Shown here: in pieces, positions 1 through 7,391 of the stretch
Layout of the letters: each line of letters begins with the position of its first letter
How positions within the stretch are numbered: the stretch's first letter is position 1
Assembly: GCF_001244545.1 (NCBI RefSeq)
Contig: NZ_LN852693.1
Location: forward strand, 224,656 to 288,655
DNA: 64,000 nt
Direction: 5' to 3'
DNA from: Candidatus Stoquefichus sp. SB1
GTDB taxonomy: Bacteria > Bacillota_I > Bacilli_A > Erysipelotrichales > Coprobacillaceae
Program-made: the position numbers and the translations under genes
The notes under the pieces: generated by a model
What the model was told of the DNA's origin: nothing
Databases searched by the model: none
Seen by the model: only the letters and a program-made list of their open reading frames with translations

Positions 1-517
1 CAGGATATCATTAAGCGAGATAGACAGACAAGGGAATCTGATATACTGTCGTGATTTTCTATTTGACCTTAGCAGTAAGACATCAAGTCAAAGAAAATGG
101 ATTATAGAGAACACAGTGAAACAGGTCATCGGATACTGCAGAGAAGTCGGTAAGCCACTGATTATAGAGGAACTGAACTTTGAAAAGAAGAAAAAGGACT
201 TTGAACTGTATAATCAGAATAAGCAGTATCAGAGAATGCTAAGTGAATTCTCATATCGAAAGATCATTGAAAAGCTATACAGTCGCTCATACAAAGAAAG
301 AATAGGAATCAATGAAGTGAATCCGGCGTATACAAGTATCATAGGAAAGTTGAAATATGCCAGACAGAAGGGAATCAGCATAGATAAGGCAGCATCATAT
401 GTGATAGCCAGAAGAGGAATGGGATACAGTGAAAGACTGCCATTAAAACAGTATCAGCAAATCAACAAGCCACAACTTACAAGGTGGAGGAACTACAGTC
501 AGCTAGCTGCAGAATGA
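1..517 (+). CDS. IS605-type TnpB-related protein, 3' part (cut by left edge)
   Basis: The frame is open from base 2 to the TGA at 515-517, so the gene continues left of the window; the GTG at 116 is only an internal codon. The visible part carries hallmarks of IS200/IS605 OrfB (TnpB)-related proteins: the SEIDRQGN segment that follows the first RuvC motif, the IIEELNF segment with the probable catalytic glutamate, a VNPAYTSIIG block and a C-terminal IARRGMGYSERLP block. The first RuvC aspartate lies outside the window. Codon use (AGA, AGG, ATA, CTG, CAG) differs clearly from the CGT/TTA/CAA-rich neighbours, which suggests transfer. No tnpA is visible. It may be an RNA-guided nuclease relative or an inactive accessory copy; the N-terminus is needed to decide. 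Confidence 0.8.
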   Translation, partial: RISLSEIDRQGNLIYCRDFLFDLSSKTSSQRKWIIENTVKQVIGYCREVGKPLIIEELNFEKKKKDFELYNQNKQYQRMLSEFSYRKIIEKLYSRSYKERIGINEVNPAYTSIIGKLKYARQKGISIDKAASYVIARRGMGYSERLPLKQYQQINKPQLTRWRNYSQLAAE

Positions 518-527
518 GTCATAAAAA

Positions 528-608
528 AATAGCCAGTTCATCATTATGGTTATGATATGAATCAGAGAAAGATTACATGGTCATAGTGAATGAAATGAAC
601 TGGCTATT
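528..608 (+). repeat. Long imperfect hairpin downstream of the TnpB-like gene
   Basis: A perfect 14-bp inverted repeat, AATAGCCAGTTCAT (528-541) and ATGAACTGGCTATT (595-608), starts ten bases after the stop codon. Pairing continues inward with CATTATG/CATAGTG (542-548 with 582-588, one G-T pair). It could be the element's right-end structure, a guide-RNA scaffold for TnpB, or a terminator without a T-tract. The function is inferred only from position. Confidence 0.55.
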
Positions 609-739
609 GTATAAAAAGAACTATAGAACAGATTCTCGTCGTACTTACAGACAATGCGTTATCTGATAGACAGGAGGAAATGAGATATAGTTATATTCAG
701 ATGGTAAGAAACAATCTGGAGCCTGACTATTGGTCAGGT
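609..739. other. Element remnant with a second hairpin, no ORF
   Basis: No credible coding frame. A perfect hairpin, CCTGAC (722-727), loop TATTG, GTCAGG (733-738), sits directly before the terminator of the next gene. It may mark the right end of the IS605-type element. No flanking insertion-site sequence can be assigned because the left end is outside the window. Confidence 0.35.
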
Positions 740-766
740 GGAATTATTGAAAATAATTCCTTTTCT
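740..766. terminator. Rho-independent terminator between TnpB-like gene and P-ATPase
   Basis: GGAATTATT (740-748), loop GAA, AATAATTCC (752-760), followed by TTTTCTTATT on the plus strand. It lies just beyond the stop of the convergent ATPase gene and may serve both directions, although the T-tract is better on the plus strand. Confidence 0.6.
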
Positions 767-3372
767 TATTGAATAATTTTTATAGCCTTTAAAACTTCAT
801 CAAAGAGAATAGGTGACATACTCAATAATAATCCAATGGAATAATATTGAATAGGTAATTGGGTTAATCCAAAAATCATTGATAAAGGTGGAATAAAGAG
901 AACAGCAGCGACTAAGAGAAATGAAATCAATGCAGCTTTATTTAGCATTGTATTACTTAATATACCAATCTTAAATAATGATTTATGAGAACGCATATTA
1001 TAAGATTGAAAAACTTGTGAAAGGGCAAGGACCATAAAACAAAGAGTACGTCCAGCTTTTACAGAATTCAAAGACGTTTTTCCATAATAGAATGCAAATA
1101 ATGATAAACCACCAAATAAAAGTCCCTGAATAGCAATTCTTAAACCTAAACGATGCGCAAAGATACTTTCATTTTTATGTCTTGGAGGCATATCCATAAC
1201 TTCATCCTCGATTGCTTCCATACCTAATGCAATGGCTGGTAAACTATCAGTCACAAGATTAATCCAAAGCAATTGCATAGATAAAAGGGGAGCTTGTTTA
1301 AAAATAAGCATTGATGTAAAAACAACAAGAATTTCTCCAATATTTGTTCCAAGAAGATAGCCAATTGCTTTTCTAATATTCTGATAAATGCCACGTCCTT
1401 CTTTAACAGCTTCAACAATAGTTGCAAAATTATCATCCATCAATGTTAAATCGGCAGCACTTTTAGCAACATCTGTTCCAGTAATTCCCATAGCACATCC
1501 AATATCGCTAGCTTTTAATGCTGGTGCATCATTAACACCGTCTCCAGTCATAGAAACAACAGCATTTTGACGTTGCCATGCTTTGACGACACGAATTTTA
1601 TCTTCTGGAGAAACACGCGCATAAACTGAAATGTTTTGTACTTTTTGATCAAGTTGTTCATCTGAAAGAAGTGCTAGCTGATGACCAGTCATTGTTTCAT
1701 CGCCAGGCTGTAAAATTCCTAACTCTTTAGCAATAGCACTTGCAGTAATAATATGATCACCAGTAATCATAACAGGTTTAATACCTGCCTTTAAACATGT
1801 TGCTACTGCTATTTTGGCTTCATCACGAGGTGGATCAATCATTCCTACTAATCCCATAAAAGTTAAATTTGTTTCAATCGTTTCACATGTAGGGTGAGTA
1901 GGTATTTCATCTATATATTTATATGCCACCGCAATAACACGCAAAGCATTTTGGCTTAATTCCTCTGCTTTTAGCATAGCTTCATGAAGATTGCCATATT
2001 GACATTTTTTGAGTAGCTCATCACATGCACCTTTTGTAATGACTAAAAACTGATCATCTTTTTTAATAATGACGGACATTAATTTTCTATCTGAATCAAA
2101 AGGTAATTCATATATACGAGGATATTGCTGATGTAATTGATCAATATCAATATGATTTTTAAGTGTTGCTGCAATAATACTTGTTTCAGTTGGATCACCA
2201 ATATGAATTGTTTCATCATTTTGTTGTGTGACAGAACCATTTGAACATAATGTCCCATATTTTAAGAGTTCTAAAATTTCAGGACAATTCTGTTCATGGA
2301 TATCTTCTAAAATCTGCTGATCAGTAAATGCTTTTACAAGAGTCATTTTATTTTGCGTTAATGTTCCTGTTTTATCTGAACATATAACACTTGTACTTCC
2401 TAATGTTTCCACTGCTGGAAGTTTTTTGACAATTGCATTATGTTTGGCCATTTTTCCAACACCAATTGATAAGACAATTGTGACAATAACAGGCAAACCT
2501 TCCGGAATAGCAGAAACAGCTAATGAAACAGATGTCATAAAGATTTCAATCCAAGAAATTCCATCTAACAATCCAATTATGAAAATAATAATACATATGA
2601 CAACAGCAAGTATTCCTAATAAACGTCCTAATTCAGCAAGTTTTTGTTGTAAAGGTGTTTTTGTTTCTTCTTCGCGATTTAAGAGTTTTGCAATTTTACC
2701 CATTTCAGTTTCCATTCCAGTATGAGTGATAATCGCAAGGGCAGTTCCATATGTAATGCAGCAGCCACAATAAAGCATATTAAAGCGATCACCAATAGCA
2801 ACATCATCTGCGTCAATGAGGTTGGCATTTTTATCAACTGGAACAGATTCACCAGTGAGTGCAGATTCTTCAGATTTTAAACTTGAAGCAGCAATAATTC
2901 TTGCATCAGCTGGTATCAAGTCACCAGCTTCTACTTTGATTAAATCACCAATAACCAAATCTTTAGCATCAATTATTTTTTCCTGATTATCTCTTATAAC
3001 ACGAGCATGTGGAGAAGAAAGTGACATCAGTGCTTCAAGTGATTTTTCAGCTTTGTTTTCTTGAAAAACACCCATGATTGCATTGAGAACAACAATGAAT
3101 AGGATTAATAAGGGTTCAAAGAATGCTGAAACTTCTTTTTCTTGTAAAGCAATCCCAAATGAAATTGCAGCAGCAATCAATAAGATAATGATCATTGCAT
3201 CTTTGAATTGATCAACAAATTTATTCAAATTTGATTTGTTTTTTGCTTTTTCTAATTGATTAGGTCCATATGTTTTTAACCTTTTCTCTGCTTCTATGGA
3301 AGATAATCCCATCTTAGCATCAGTTTTTAAATTTAAAATCACATCATCAACTGACTGATTATATCCTTTCAT
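766..3372 (-). CDS. Calcium-type P-type ATPase (P2A)
   Basis: An 868-residue cation-transporting ATPase, probably exporting Ca2+ across the cytoplasmic membrane. Visible landmarks are a cation-ATPase N domain (about 1-65), TGES of the actuator domain (173-176), PEGLP in M4 (290-294), the phosphorylated aspartate in CSDKTGTLT (333), the hinge TGDGVNDAP (609-617), and M6 with NLVTDSLPA. PEGLP together with N..TD in M6 is the pattern of PMCA/SERCA-like pumps rather than heavy-metal pumps. Length is normal for bacterial PacL-like proteins. The ATG is preceded by AAAGGAGG. It is a monocistronic minus-strand gene between a mobile-element fragment and a small unknown gene. Substrate is inferred from motifs; Mn2+ or Na+/K+ cannot be excluded. 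Confidence 0.9.
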   Translation of the reverse strand: MKGYNQSVDDVILNLKTDAKMGLSSIEAEKRLKTYGPNQLEKAKNKSNLNKFVDQFKDAMIIILLIAAAISFGIALQEKEVSAFFEPLLILFIVVLNAIMGVFQENKAEKSLEALMSLSSPHARVIRDNQEKIIDAKDLVIGDLIKVEAGDLIPADARIIAASSLKSEESALTGESVPVDKNANLIDADDVAIGDRFNMLYCGCCITYGTALAIITHTGMETEMGKIAKLLNREEETKTPLQQKLAELGRLLGILAVVICIIIFIIGLLDGISWIEIFMTSVSLAVSAIPEGLPVIVTIVLSIGVGKMAKHNAIVKKLPAVETLGSTSVICSDKTGTLTQNKMTLVKAFTDQQILEDIHEQNCPEILELLKYGTLCSNGSVTQQNDETIHIGDPTETSIIAATLKNHIDIDQLHQQYPRIYELPFDSDRKLMSVIIKKDDQFLVITKGACDELLKKCQYGNLHEAMLKAEELSQNALRVIAVAYKYIDEIPTHPTCETIETNLTFMGLVGMIDPPRDEAKIAVATCLKAGIKPVMITGDHIITASAIAKELGILQPGDETMTGHQLALLSDEQLDQKVQNISVYARVSPEDKIRVVKAWQRQNAVVSMTGDGVNDAPALKASDIGCAMGITGTDVAKSAADLTLMDDNFATIVEAVKEGRGIYQNIRKAIGYLLGTNIGEILVVFTSMLIFKQAPLLSMQLLWINLVTDSLPAIALGMEAIEDEVMDMPPRHKNESIFAHRLGLRIAIQGLLFGGLSLFAFYYGKTSLNSVKAGRTLCFMVLALSQVFQSYNMRSHKSLFKIGILSNTMLNKAALISFLLVAAVLFIPPLSMIFGLTQLPIQYYSIGLLLSMSPILFDEVLKAIKIIQ

Positions 3373-3547
3373 TTATGAAAACCTCCTTTATATTTCTTCT
3401 TACTTATATTATATCACTCACAATCATTGATTTTAAAAAGAAATGTTATTTATAAAAAATTATTTAATTATAATGCCATTCATGACAAGCGTGGTATAAT
3501 AGAAGTAGAGAAAAGATGGCAGTTAGACAATAAAGGAGTGAAGTGTT

Positions 3548-3763
3548 ATGTCAAAAATTACATTAAGCTTTTTAGCACAACCATCATTTTTGGGTGTTGC
3601 TCCAATGATTGAATTCAATCAAAAGTGTTATGAAGTCCAGCAAATTTTACCAATGACAACTTTGCCATCTCCTCACTTTTCATCACGATTGCCTTTATAT
3701 ACAACACATAAAGGTGATACAAAAATTGTCTTAAATATTGATAGTGTTTTAAAACATCATTAA
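3548..3763 (+). CDS. Small hypothetical protein (71 aa)
   Basis: I do not recognise this family. The gene is well formed: an extended -10 TGGTATAAT near 3491-3499, AAAGGAG before the ATG, and a strong terminator directly after the stop. The protein has no signal peptide or membrane span. It is rich in Ser, Pro, Thr and Leu with one cysteine, and ends in KHH. A self-contained transcription unit of this size suggests a real, possibly abundant, small protein. The alternative is an RNA gene with a chance ORF. Confidence 0.6.
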   Translation: MSKITLSFLAQPSFLGVAPMIEFNQKCYEVQQILPMTTLPSPHFSSRLPLYTTHKGDTKIVLNIDSVLKHH

Positions 3764-3768
3764 GACAG

Positions 3769-3800
3769 AAATAAAGGTAGATAAGCTACCTTTATTTTTT
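3769..3800 (+). terminator. Rho-independent terminator after the 71-aa gene
   Basis: AAATAAAGGTAG (3769-3780), loop ATAAG, CTACCTTTATTT (3786-3797), then further T residues: a perfect 12-bp stem. Confidence 0.9.
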
Positions 3801-3822
3801 TAAAAAAATAATCAAAAAACTA

Positions 3823-3851
3823 TTGCAACAAACTTTGAGTTATGATATTAT
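3823..3851 (+). promoter_or_regulatory. Sigma-A promoter of tRNA-Arg
   Basis: -35 TTGCAA (3823-3828), 17-bp spacer, -10 TATTAT (3846-3851), placed about 24 bases before the mature tRNA 5' end. Confidence 0.65.
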
Positions 3852-3874
3852 ATATGGGCAGTCGAAAAACAGAT

Positions 3875-3951
3875 GTCTACGTAGCTCAGCTGGATAGAGC
3901 ACACGCCTTCTAAGCGTGCGGTCACAGGTTCGAATCCTGTCGTGGACGCCA
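3875..3951 (+). tRNA. tRNA-Arg (anticodon UCU)
   Basis: A full cloverleaf can be drawn: acceptor GTCTACG/CGTGGAC (3875-3881 with 3941-3947, one G-T pair), D arm GCTC/GAGC, anticodon stem CACGC/GCGTG around the loop CTTCTAA giving anticodon TCT, and T arm ACAGG/CCTGT with TTCGAAT. The discriminator G and CCA are encoded (3948-3951). It reads AGA codons. Its 3' end is a candidate integration site (see the 4558-4569 entry). Confidence 0.97.
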
Positions 3952-3960
3952 TTAGAAATT

Positions 3961-3985
3961 AACACACTTCGGTGTGTTTTTTTGC
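3961..3985 (+). terminator. Terminator directly after tRNA-Arg
   Basis: AACACAC (3961-3967), tetraloop TTCG, GTGTGTT (3972-3978), then a T run. Confidence 0.9.
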
Positions 3986-4577
3986 GCGCAAATCCTTATT
4001 TTATAAGGGTTTTCATATTTTAATCAATTCTTCACTTTTATTTTTTTATATTGTATTTATATCTTTATATTTTTTAAAATCCCACAAATTTTAAGTAAAA
4101 ATCCCACAAGAATTATTTTTGCTCTATTTTTTTCATTATTTTGATTCTGATTTTGATTGTCCCATAATACTTTGAACTTTTTTTATGTCATTTCCAGTTA
4201 GTTATAATAAGGTTGTAGCACATGAGTGACGTGGTATATCAAGATAAAGATATACGGATATAGAAAAATTCTTCAAGAGTAAATTGAAAGCAAAAAAAAA
4301 TTTAGAAAATTTGGTTCTTGCTAAAAAATTATTAACATATGCAAAGGTTAAACGATAAATAATGAAATAACGGATGATCTAATCAGTTATAAAAGATTTG
4401 ATATATGAAAAAATTATAAGTTCAATTGAAAATTATATTACACATATGCAAATTTATTCATTAATTATATGAATCATAATAATGACTTTGCAAAAAAATT
4501 ATCACTGCTTTTAAGGAGTATCTTCTTGATGTACTAAAATTCTTTTTATTAACAGACATGGACACCATTTAAAAATC
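3986..4577. other. Gene-poor stretch behind tRNA-Arg, possible decayed insertion
   Basis: About 590 bases without a complete gene. It holds two copies of AAAATCCCACAA (4076-4087, 4098-4109) exactly 22 bp apart, a lysine-rich open fragment of about 35 codons ending near 4358 (no recognised family), and at its far end ATGGACACCATT, a near copy of the tRNA 3' end. The base composition is even more AT-rich than the flanks. I read it as possible debris of an element once integrated at the tRNA, but it could be ordinary intergenic decay. Confidence 0.4.
4558..4569 (+). repeat. Near-repeat of the tRNA-Arg 3' end (possible attR scar)
   Basis: ATGGACACCATT matches GTGGACGCCATT of the tRNA end (3942-3953) at 10 of 12 positions; both differences are G to A. 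A strong terminator follows at once, as would be expected if the original tRNA terminator had been displaced by an insertion. The match is short, so chance cannot be excluded. Confidence 0.3.
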
Positions 4578-4602
4578 AACCTTCTTTTTGAAGGTTTTTT
4601 TT
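4578..4602 (+). terminator. Rho-independent terminator upstream of dgkA
   Basis: AACCTTC (4578-4584), loop TTTTT, GAAGGTT (4590-4596), then a T run. No complete gene precedes it, so it may be the old tRNA terminator or that of a lost gene. Confidence 0.85.
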
Positions 4603-4647
4603 GTTTTTATGTTGTGATATAATAAAAATATGAAAGAAGTGATTGCA

Positions 4648-5004
4648 ATGAATAAAGCCCCTTTTTATAAGAGTCTAGGTTATGCATGGAGTGGGATATG
4701 GGCATGCATAAAAAAAGAAAGAAATATGAAAATTCATCTAGGAATGATGATAGCGGTTATTATATGTGGATTGATTTTTTCTTTAACTTATACTGAGTGG
4801 ATAATTTGTATCTTATTATTTGGTATAGTGATGGCTTTAGAGTTGCTTAATACGGCTGTTGAGGCGGTTGTTGATCTGGTGAGTCCTACATATCATCCTT
4901 TAGCAAAATTAGCCAAGGATACAGCAGCTGGTGCAGTTTTGGTTGCAGCCATTGCAGCGGCAATCATTGGCTTGATGATTTTTATTCCGAAATTGATATT
5001 TTAG
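4648..5004 (+). CDS. dgkA: Undecaprenol/diacylglycerol kinase, DgkA family
   Basis: A small integral-membrane kinase of the prokaryotic DAGK family. In Gram-positives this family mostly phosphorylates undecaprenol, recycling the lipid carrier for cell-wall synthesis. The family signature is clear: the N-terminal amphipathic segment with KKERNMKIH, the ELLNTAVEAVVDLV motif holding the catalytic glutamate and metal ligands, and HPLAKLAKDTAAGAV, with three membrane spans. I chose the ATG at 4648: the in-frame ATG at 4630 overlaps the -10 region (TATAAT at 4618-4623), while AAAGAAGTG precedes 4648 at proper spacing. This gives 118 residues, close to the family norm. The stop overlaps by 4 bases that of the convergent membrane-protein gene. 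Confidence 0.9.
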   Translation: MNKAPFYKSLGYAWSGIWACIKKERNMKIHLGMMIAVIICGLIFSLTYTEWIICILLFGIVMALELLNTAVEAVVDLVSPTYHPLAKLAKDTAAGAVLVAAIAAAIIGLMIFIPKLIF

Positions 5005-5555
5005 AAGTCTTCTTGATGAATGACTTCTTTTTTGATGGATTTTTCCATAATATAAAGATATCCACAAATAAGAATTGTAAAATATATTTCTAAATATCCG
5101 TTAACTCTGGTAAACACAATGAGTAATAAGCATAAAAACTGAATACCAAGGTCAAAGAACCAATGAATATGTAAATAAATATGAGGATATTGAATAGCTA
5201 AAAAACGTGTGTAAATAAAAAGGAGAATTAAAAAAATAAGACTAGGAACCATTGAACAAATCACATGCATCATTGAATAGAAATCTTTCCCATTAAGAGT
5301 ATATGGACAAAAAGCTCCAATGATCATCATGCTGGCTGCAACAATAATCGATAATTTGATAGCTGATTCTTGATGATGAAGCAAGATAAGAACACGATAC
5401 ATTTTATATGCAAAAAAACCAGCACAGATAATGGTGAAAATAACAACTAATAAGTGATAATCAGCAATTGTGGCAACTCCTGTTATATTTTCATACATTA
5501 AATTTGCGCGTGTTGCAACGAAAATAGTCATAATGAGAATAAGTAAATATGTCAT
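5001..5555 (-). CDS. Polytopic membrane protein of unknown function
   Basis: About 184 residues with six likely membrane helices and short charged loops, ending in a Lys/Glu-rich cytoplasmic tail (KSIKKEVIHQEDF). I do not recognise the family. The start is the ATG at 5555, since GAGGTG precedes it by six bases; the upstream in-frame GTG at 5564 lies inside that ribosome-binding site. It is convergent with dgkA, their stops overlapping. Nothing in the sequence points to a substrate. Confidence 0.7.
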   Translation of the reverse strand: MTYLLILIMTIFVATRANLMYENITGVATIADYHLLVVIFTIICAGFFAYKMYRVLILLHHQESAIKLSIIVAASMMIIGAFCPYTLNGKDFYSMMHVICSMVPSLIFLILLFIYTRFLAIQYPHIYLHIHWFFDLGIQFLCLLLIVFTRVNGYLEIYFTILICGYLYIMEKSIKKEVIHQEDF

Positions 5556-5650
5556 AAAAAACACCTCTGCAAAAAATTATATACTTTTTTTTAAAATTAA
5601 AAAGAAAAATCGATAAAAAATGTGTATAGGAATAGTGAGGAGGTAAAAAA

Positions 5651-5959
5651 ATGAAAGCAGTATTAGATGCATTAAGTTTTGAAGCAGGGAATTTATGTAA
5701 TTCCAATTCTGAAGTTCATGTTCAATTTGAATATGAAAAATTAAAAGAAAGGAGAGTGAAATTCTATTTACATGTGTATGTAGGTGTTGAAGAAATTGAT
5801 AATTTCAGATTTTATGTTAAGATCATTTATATTATTGATTGTGAAGATATGATTTTTGATGATGATCAAGTCATGATTGAAAATGCAATTCAATGTATGA
5901 TTCCATCTTTAACTCAAATTGTCATTACGTTAGATACACTTGTGAAAGAAGAAAGGTGA
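5651..5959 (+). CDS. Hypothetical 102-aa protein, possible SecB-like fold
   Basis: A small soluble acidic protein with a strong ribosome-binding site (GAGGAGG). The N-terminal LSFEAGN, two long beta-type stretches (residues about 22-42 and 50-65) and the C-terminal IENAIQCMIPSLTQIVITL recall the layout of SecB-fold proteins (SFEAPN at the start, helix with a CP...LFPY-like segment at the end). This is a weak pattern match, not a family assignment. It lies just upstream of dpaA but is separated from it by a 15-bp hairpin. Confidence 0.6.
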   Translation: MKAVLDALSFEAGNLCNSNSEVHVQFEYEKLKERRVKFYLHVYVGVEEIDNFRFYVKIIYIIDCEDMIFDDDQVMIENAIQCMIPSLTQIVITLDTLVKEER

Positions 5960-5985
5960 TTTTTGCCTTTCTTCTTTCACGTTTT
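5942..5985 (+). terminator. Terminator-like hairpin overlapping the end of the 102-aa gene
   Basis: GTGAAAGAAGAAAGG (5942-5956), loop TGATTTTTG, CCTTTCTTCTTTCAC (5966-5980): 15 perfect base pairs including the stop-codon region, followed by the weak T-tract GTTTTAG. The 3' arm ends in the CAC that forms the -35 of the proposed sigma-K promoter. Confidence 0.65.
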
Positions 5986-6005
5986 AGGTATTTTGACATA
6001 ACTTA
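5978..6005 (+). promoter_or_regulatory. Candidate sigma-K promoter of dpaA-dpaB-dapA
   Basis: CAC (5978-5980), 16-bp spacer, CATAACTTA (5997-6005) fit the sigma-K consensus (A/C)AC with -10 CATAnnnTA. In B. subtilis the dipicolinate synthase genes are transcribed by sigma-K, and sigK is present in this window. The predicted transcript start falls just before the ribosome-binding site, giving a very short leader. Confidence 0.6.
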
Positions 6006-6021
6006 AGGTGAGGTGGATAAT

Positions 6022-6819
6022 GTGTTAATTTTTGTGAATCATGATGATATGCGTTCTTTGGAATTGATGGAAGAGATGATTCGTCGTGGATATTATGTGA
6101 GTGATCAATTTAAGGATATGAAGTATGCAGATGTTCTTTATTTAGGGTTGAAAGGACCAGATCGTAAAAATCGTTTGTTGACGCATCAGGAAACAATAAT
6201 GATTGATCAAAAAATGCTGGAAAGCTTAAAAGATAATTGTTTGATATTGACTTTAGTCCATAATGCTTATCTTAATGAATTATCAAAGCAGTATCATTTT
6301 CGTTATATTGCTTTATTAGATGATGAGAATTTTGTAACGAAAAATAGCATTTTAACGGCTGAAGGGTTAATAGCCTATTTAATTGCACATCGGAGAATGC
6401 CTATATATCACAGTCACATTGATATATTAGGATTTGGGCATTGTGCAAAACCGATTATTGAATATCTTGTTGCAATGCAAGCAAAGGTAAGAGTTGCTGT
6501 TAGAAAAGGTATTTATCAAAAAGATATTGAGGAAATGGGGGCTGAGTATATTCGATTAGATGATTTATCATTATCTCAAAGCGATATTTTAATTAATACG
6601 ATACCTTATGTTGTTGTCAAAGAGGATAAGTTAGATCGTGTTAATCATCATATCATGATTATTGATATTGCATCTTATCCTTATGGTATTGATCATCACT
6701 ATGCTTTATCAAAGGGATTAAATTGTCAGATTTTATCATCTATACCTTGTAAATATGCTTATGGTTATGCTGGTAAAATGGTGGCTGATGAAATAGAAAG
6801 GGAGTTAGAAAATGCTTAA
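6022..6819 (+). CDS. dpaA: Dipicolinate synthase subunit A (SpoVFA)
   Basis: The oxidoreductase-like subunit of the enzyme that makes dipicolinic acid for the spore core, acting in the mother cell on the tetrahydrodipicolinate-pathway intermediate. There is an N-terminal small domain (LYLGLKGPD), then a Rossmann fold from about residue 130 with DILGFGHCAKPI as the nucleotide-binding glycine motif, and a C-terminal IDIASYPYGID segment typical of DpaA. I place the start at the GTG at 6022, five bases after GAGGTGG; a GTG at 6013 would overlap that site. dpaB overlaps the 3' end by 8 bases. Confidence 0.88.
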   Translation: MLIFVNHDDMRSLELMEEMIRRGYYVSDQFKDMKYADVLYLGLKGPDRKNRLLTHQETIMIDQKMLESLKDNCLILTLVHNAYLNELSKQYHFRYIALLDDENFVTKNSILTAEGLIAYLIAHRRMPIYHSHIDILGFGHCAKPIIEYLVAMQAKVRVAVRKGIYQKDIEEMGAEYIRLDDLSLSQSDILINTIPYVVVKEDKLDRVNHHIMIIDIASYPYGIDHHYALSKGLNCQILSSIPCKYAYGYAGKMVADEIERELENA

Positions 6820-7390
6820 ATTAGGATTTTGTATTACAGGGTCTTTTTGTAGTATGGATGATATGTTATATGTTTTAAAGGAATTGAAAGATGATTATGA
6901 TATTGAGGTCTTTTTAACACCAAATGTGAATACAATGGATACAAGGTTCTATTCACATGTTGAACTGAAAGAAAAAATTCAGGAAATCACTCAAAAAGAA
7001 CCTCATACAACTATTCAAGAAGCAGAGGTCTATGGACCAATGAAAAAATTAGATGTTGTTTTGGTTTATCCTTGTGATGCTTCTACTTTAGCAAAATTAA
7101 ATCATGGAATTAATGATAATGCAGTAACTATGTTAATTAAATCTTCACTAAGAAATCAAACACCAATTGTTTTAGGAGTTTATTCTAATGATGTTTTATA
7201 TGCAAGTGGACAAAATCTTCTTTCTTTAATGGGACGCAAACATTTTTATTTTGTACCAATGTATCAGGATCACTATAAAAACAAACCTAACAGTATGATT
7301 GCTTGTAAAAAGAAAGTAAAAGATACATTAAACTGTGCTATTCAACATCTTCAATATCAGCCGTTTGTATTAGGCTATAAGGAGGTATAA
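6812..7390 (+). CDS. dpaB: Dipicolinate synthase subunit B (SpoVFB)
   Basis: A 192-residue flavoprotein-family subunit (HFCD fold) partnering DpaA. The N-terminal GFCITGSFC, the VYPCDASTLAKLNHGI segment with the phosphopantothenoylcysteine-decarboxylase-like core, and the C-terminal FVPMYQD match spoVFB products. AAAGGGAG precedes the ATG inside dpaA; the stop is one base before the dapA start. The overlap with dpaA and absence of a gap to dapA indicate one sporulation operon. Confidence 0.88.
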   Translation: MLKLGFCITGSFCSMDDMLYVLKELKDDYDIEVFLTPNVNTMDTRFYSHVELKEKIQEITQKEPHTTIQEAEVYGPMKKLDVVLVYPCDASTLAKLNHGINDNAVTMLIKSSLRNQTPIVLGVYSNDVLYASGQNLLSLMGRKHFYFVPMYQDHYKNKPNSMIACKKKVKDTLNCAIQHLQYQPFVLGYKEV

Positions 7391-7391
7391 A

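Noticed and set aside
2426..2725. 99-codon open frame antisense to the Ca2+-type ATPase
   Set aside because: It lacks a ribosome-binding site, its protein is low-complexity Ile/Thr/Ser, and the opposite strand carries a fully conserved P-type ATPase.
4076..4109. Start of a CRISPR array
   Set aside because: Only two 12-bp repeats exist, with a 10-bp gap and no cas genes.
7383..7391. Lysine riboswitch or T-box before dapA
   Set aside because: dpaB and dapA are one base apart, and no structured leader is possible there.
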